8,182 bases of DNA, from assembly GCA_947630345.1 (NCBI GenBank), contig CANRHF010000085.1:1-8182 (forward strand), given 5' to 3'. This stretch comes from an uncultured Oscillospiraceae bacterium. Lineage in GTDB: Bacteria; Bacillota; Clostridia; Oscillospirales; Oscillospiraceae. Numbering within the stretch: the stretch's first letter is position 1; every line of letters begins with the position of its first letter. The notes beneath the pieces are model-generated. The model was not told the origin of the DNA. It made no database searches and worked only from the letters and a program-made list of their open reading frames with translations. The position numbers were made by a program, and so were the translations under genes. Positions 6,541 through 8,182 of this stretch are shown here, piece by piece.

Positions 6541-7013
6541 AGAAATGGTTTTTTCTGTTAGCCGCCCTGCTTTTGGGGGCCGTGACGGGAGGCGTCCCTT
6601 TTTCCGGTGTTGACGCCGCCGAGCTCCAGCCGGTGGAGCTGCTCTATCTCAACCGAACCGGTGGAATGTTGGAGATCTCCACGGACACCGGGGATTCCGG
6701 CAGGGGCGCGGATCTGGCGGCAGCCTTCCGGGATTTGAAGGCCGGGGCCGCCGGGAAGATTTTCCTGGAAACGGCGGATACGCTGCTGCTGGATCCCAGC
6801 TGTAAAGAGCTGTCAAACGAGCTTCCCCAATACCTGCGGCCCGCCTGCGGTGTATGCCTGGGGGTGGGGGACATTTCTAAAACGGACTTGTGGGAGATCA
6901 ACGAATACCTTTCTGCCCACGAACCTGGAGTGACTCTTTTGGATTTGCGGGCGGGGCAGACCGTGATCCCCATACTACGTTTTAAACTGGGAGAGATGCG
7001 CCTTGTGGAGTGA
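6537..7013 (+). CDS. Small exported protein in the germinant receptor operon, possible reduced GerAC-like subunit
   Basis: The product has 158 aa and starts with a clear signal sequence: KK at 2-3, a hydrophobic core at about 4-20, and a likely cleavage after V-D-A27. The mature part is hydrophilic. Its segment GRGADLAAAFRDLKAG (55-70), then GKIFLETADTLLLDP and LPQYLRP followed by a GVCLGVG strand, resembles the order in domain 1 of GerAC proteins (glycine-rich strand, AL-helix, strand naming the ligand loop, LL-helix, RP-turn, strand). That match is a weak pattern, not a motif identity. Unlike typical GerAC (about 380 aa, lipoprotein), it is less than half length and has no lipobox cysteine at the cleavage site. 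It is translationally coupled on both sides: ATGA overlap with the A subunit (GGGAGGA 7 bases upstream) and an 11-base overlap with the next gene. Its place in the A-?-B operon is the main reason to consider a C-subunit role; otherwise it is an uncharacterised secreted protein. Confidence 0.85.
   Translation: MKKWFFLLAALLLGAVTGGVPFSGVDAAELQPVELLYLNRTGGMLEISTDTGDSGRGADLAAAFRDLKAGAAGKIFLETADTLLLDPSCKELSNELPQYLRPACGVCLGVGDISKTDLWEINEYLSAHEPGVTLLDLRAGQTVIPILRFKLGEMRLVE
6989..6995 (+). promoter_or_regulatory. Ribosome binding site supporting a TTG start
   Basis: GGGAGAG lies 7 bases before the TTG at 7003, inside the last codons of the preceding gene. The next in-frame ATG (7057-7059) would remove the first 18 residues, part of the first membrane helix, and has no comparable SD. 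This supports TTG initiation and an 11-base gene overlap. Confidence 0.7.
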
Positions 7014-7944
7014 AAAAATTTCCCAGGCCCGGCTTTGGGCCTGGATCTTTGCCGCGATGACCGCCCCGGCTGCCTATTTCGCCGGCCGGGGCGGCTACCC
7101 GCTCCTGAGTCTGACGGCGGCGATCTGCCTGTTCGTCTGCTGGGGGGTGACCGCCTTGGATGTACGGCCCGGAAAGGGAACGGCCTGGCTCCAATTTATT
7201 TGGCTGGCCCTGGCGGCCGGAGAGATGGCCAAATGGCTTGCAAACTGCTGGCCCACCGCTCATGGCGGCCCCCTGATCCCCCTGACGGTGCTGGTGTTGG
7301 CGGCAGTGGCGGGGAGCCGCGGGGCAGACCGGGCCGCCAGAGCCGGAAGCATTCTGTTCTGGTTCCTATTGGGGCTGTACGCCCTGGTGCTCTTCGGCGG
7401 CGCCCGGGACGGGAAAGGGGAAAATCTGGCCCCCGACTGGACCCTTCCGCCGCTGGGCGTGGTAGCGATCTACCTGCTCCCGGCGGTTGCCGGGTTTCTT
7501 CCCAGGCAAAAGGCCGCCGCCGCGCCGCTGGCCCTGGCTGGGATCGGCGGCCTGGGGATCCTGGCGTCGGTAATCACGCTGGCGGTTCTCTCTCCACAGG
7601 TGGCCGCCCAGGAGGCGGTGCCTTTCTATACCTTCAGTAAGGGCCTGTCCCTCTTTGGGGTGGCGGAGCGGTTCGAGGCCCTGGTTTCCGCAGGACTGAC
7701 CATGGGCTTTTTCTGCCTTCTCAGCTTTCTTTGCGCGGCGGCGGGCCAGTTGGCTGAGACTCTTCGCGGGGGATGGGGGACCGGAGGCTCCTTTGGCTTG
7801 GCGGCCCTGTCGGCGTTCTGGCTGCTGCTGGAGATCGACCTGCCCGGAGAGATTTTGGCCGGCGGCTGCCTGCTTTTCTGGGTCCTGGTACCGACATTGA
7901 CCCGGGGTACGAAAAAACTTAAAAAAGTCGCAAAAAACGCTTGA
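7003..7944 (+). CDS. GerAB-like membrane subunit of the germinant receptor
   Basis: The product has 313 aa and is almost wholly hydrophobic, with about ten predicted membrane helices (roughly 10-27, 33-52, 62-82, 90-104, 116-132, 150-165, 175-196, 228-250, 264-277, 282-298). This fits the ten-helix APC-superfamily fold of GerAB, the likely ligand-binding subunit. The best family signature is VPFYTFSKGLSLFGVAERFE at 206-225, followed by a GFFCLLSFLCAAA helix, which matches the GerAB region where a Pro-Phe strand, a short amphipathic helix and an F-x-ER-x-E/D-A element precede a membrane helix. It is about 50 residues shorter than usual GerAB (about 365 aa). Start is TTG at 7003, set by GGGAGAG. 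The last eleven codons (KKLKKVAKNA end) are A-rich and overlap the upstream element and -35 box of the next promoter, so base composition there may serve transcription. I see no terminator after the gene. The GerAB assignment rests on fold, one motif and operon position. Confidence 0.85.
   Translation: MWSEKISQARLWAWIFAAMTAPAAYFAGRGGYPLLSLTAAICLFVCWGVTALDVRPGKGTAWLQFIWLALAAGEMAKWLANCWPTAHGGPLIPLTVLVLAAVAGSRGADRAARAGSILFWFLLGLYALVLFGGARDGKGENLAPDWTLPPLGVVAIYLLPAVAGFLPRQKAAAAPLALAGIGGLGILASVITLAVLSPQVAAQEAVPFYTFSKGLSLFGVAERFEALVSAGLTMGFFCLLSFLCAAAGQLAETLRGGWGTGGSFGLAALSAFWLLLEIDLPGEILAGGCLLFWVLVPTLTRGTKKLKKVAKNA
7912..7937 (+). promoter_or_regulatory. Phased A-tracts (UP-like element) within the end of the GerAB-like gene
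   Basis: Three runs of six A (7912-7917, 7921-7926, 7932-7937) are spaced 9 and 11 bp apart, close to one helical turn. They end 3 bases before the TTGACA at 7941. Such phased tracts bend DNA and bind the RNA polymerase alpha C-terminal domains at rRNA promoters. They lie in codons for a lysine-rich tail. Confidence 0.6.
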
Positions 7945-7969
7945 CAAATCTGGTGCTTTCTGTTAAGAT
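7941..7969 (+). promoter_or_regulatory. Strong sigma-A promoter P1 (rRNA-type)
   Basis: The -35 is consensus TTGACA (7941-7946), the spacer is exactly 17 bp, and the -10 is TAAGAT (7964-7969) preceded by TG one base away (7961-7962). The TGA stop of the GerAB-like gene (7942-7944) lies within the -35. Downstream, GAGCGCTC (7974-7981) is an 8-bp palindrome at or just after the expected start site. Confidence 0.85.
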
Positions 7970-8051
7970 AACGGAGCGCTCGGGGCCGGGCGGAAAAGCG
8001 ATTGGGTTTCTGCGGGAAACCAAAAAATTTGCCGGAACGCGAAAAAAATTC

Positions 8052-8080
8052 TTGACAAATTTGGTTTTCTGTGCTATCCT
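8052..8080 (+). promoter_or_regulatory. Strong sigma-A promoter P2 (rRNA-type), tandem to P1
   Basis: TTGACA (8052-8057), a 17-bp spacer and TATCCT (8075-8080) with an extended TG (8072-8073). A-tracts at 8022-8027 and 8042-8048, two helical turns apart, form an upstream element like that of P1. The -35 boxes of P1 and P2 are 111 bp apart and share TTGACAAAT followed by a similar T/G-rich spacer. Two such promoters in tandem are typical of rRNA operons. Confidence 0.88.
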
Positions 8081-8182
8081 AATAAACGCCCGCTCTTGAA
8101 GCGGCCATGCACCTTGCGAATTGAATAACGTCAAGACGAGAAGCACCTTAAACTTTAGTAAGGTAGTTTGAACGGAAGTTTG
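8081..8182 (+). other. Probable rRNA operon leader (upstream of 16S, gene itself outside the window)
   Basis: No reading frame of note is present. After P2 comes CGCTCTTGAA (8091-8100), similar to the boxA antitermination site (TGCTCTTTGAA-like) and lying in the loop and arm of a small hairpin (CCGCT 8090-8094 with AGCGG 8100-8104). Next is CACCTTGCGAATTGAATAA (8110-8128), which resembles the CCTTGAAAA-TGAATA element common in Firmicutes rRNA leaders and spacers. Near the end ACCTTA (8145-8150) pairs with TAAGGT (8159-8164), with an alternative AAACT/AGTTT pairing. The final GGAAGTTTG could lead straight into the start of 16S (AGAGTTTGATC). The rRNA gene is not in the window, so this is an inference; a tRNA cluster is the main alternative. 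Confidence 0.6.

Noticed and set aside
7919..8146. Minus-strand 75-codon frame across the tandem promoters
   Set aside because: It covers two near-consensus promoters and the leader, has no ribosome binding site, and has no protein-like pattern.

Overview
The window looks like chromosomal DNA of a GC-rich, endospore-forming Clostridia member, most likely of the Oscillospiraceae/Flavonifractor-Oscillibacter type. The reasons are strong AAGGAGG-type ribosome binding sites on most genes, extended -10 sigma-A promoters, a GerA-type spore germinant receptor operon, a clostridial TIGR04076 domain, and GC-rich coding sequence with short AT-rich control regions. The genus is an inference from style and gene content.

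Layout. Positions 2-946 (+) hold the C-terminal part of a heterodimeric-type ABC exporter subunit, closed by a good intrinsic terminator at 950-987. Positions 990-1131 contain one copy of an imperfect direct repeat with a period of exactly 100 bp. Its second copy overlaps the 3' end of the next gene, so the gene tail has been duplicated. On the minus strand, 1132-1668 encodes a small membrane-anchored XRE regulator with its own promoter. Upstream of it, a compact minus-strand operon is read from 4970 to 1766: a TIGR04076-GNAT fusion protein, the tRNA-modification GTPase MnmE, and a cysteine desulfurase. The first two genes overlap and the last two are separated by only a few bases. Its promoter, an extended -10 TGG-TATGAT, lies at 4992-5020.

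From 5083 to 7944 (+) runs a three-gene, translationally coupled spore-germination operon. It encodes a GerA-family A subunit (485 aa), a short exported protein that may be a reduced GerAC-like C subunit (158 aa), and a GerAB-like polytopic membrane subunit (313 aa, TTG start). The last 238 bases hold two near-perfect tandem sigma-A promoters, each with a 17-bp spacer, phased upstream A-tracts and an extended -10. A leader follows that resembles the region just before a 16S rRNA gene. The stop codon of the third germination gene lies inside the -35 box of the first promoter.

How the genes fit together. MnmE (with MnmG, not seen here) modifies C5 of wobble U34 in tRNAs, and a cysteine desulfurase supplies sulfur for 2-thiolation of the same base by MnmA; their co-transcription suggests coordinated U34 modification. 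The germination genes should encode one inner-membrane receptor complex of the spore. The end of the window probably leads into an rRNA operon. I see no phage, IS, CRISPR or defence system. The most unusual points are the TIGR04076-GNAT fusion, the 100-bp gene-tail duplication, the reduced germinant receptor, and the overlap of coding sequence with an rRNA-type UP element and -35 box.
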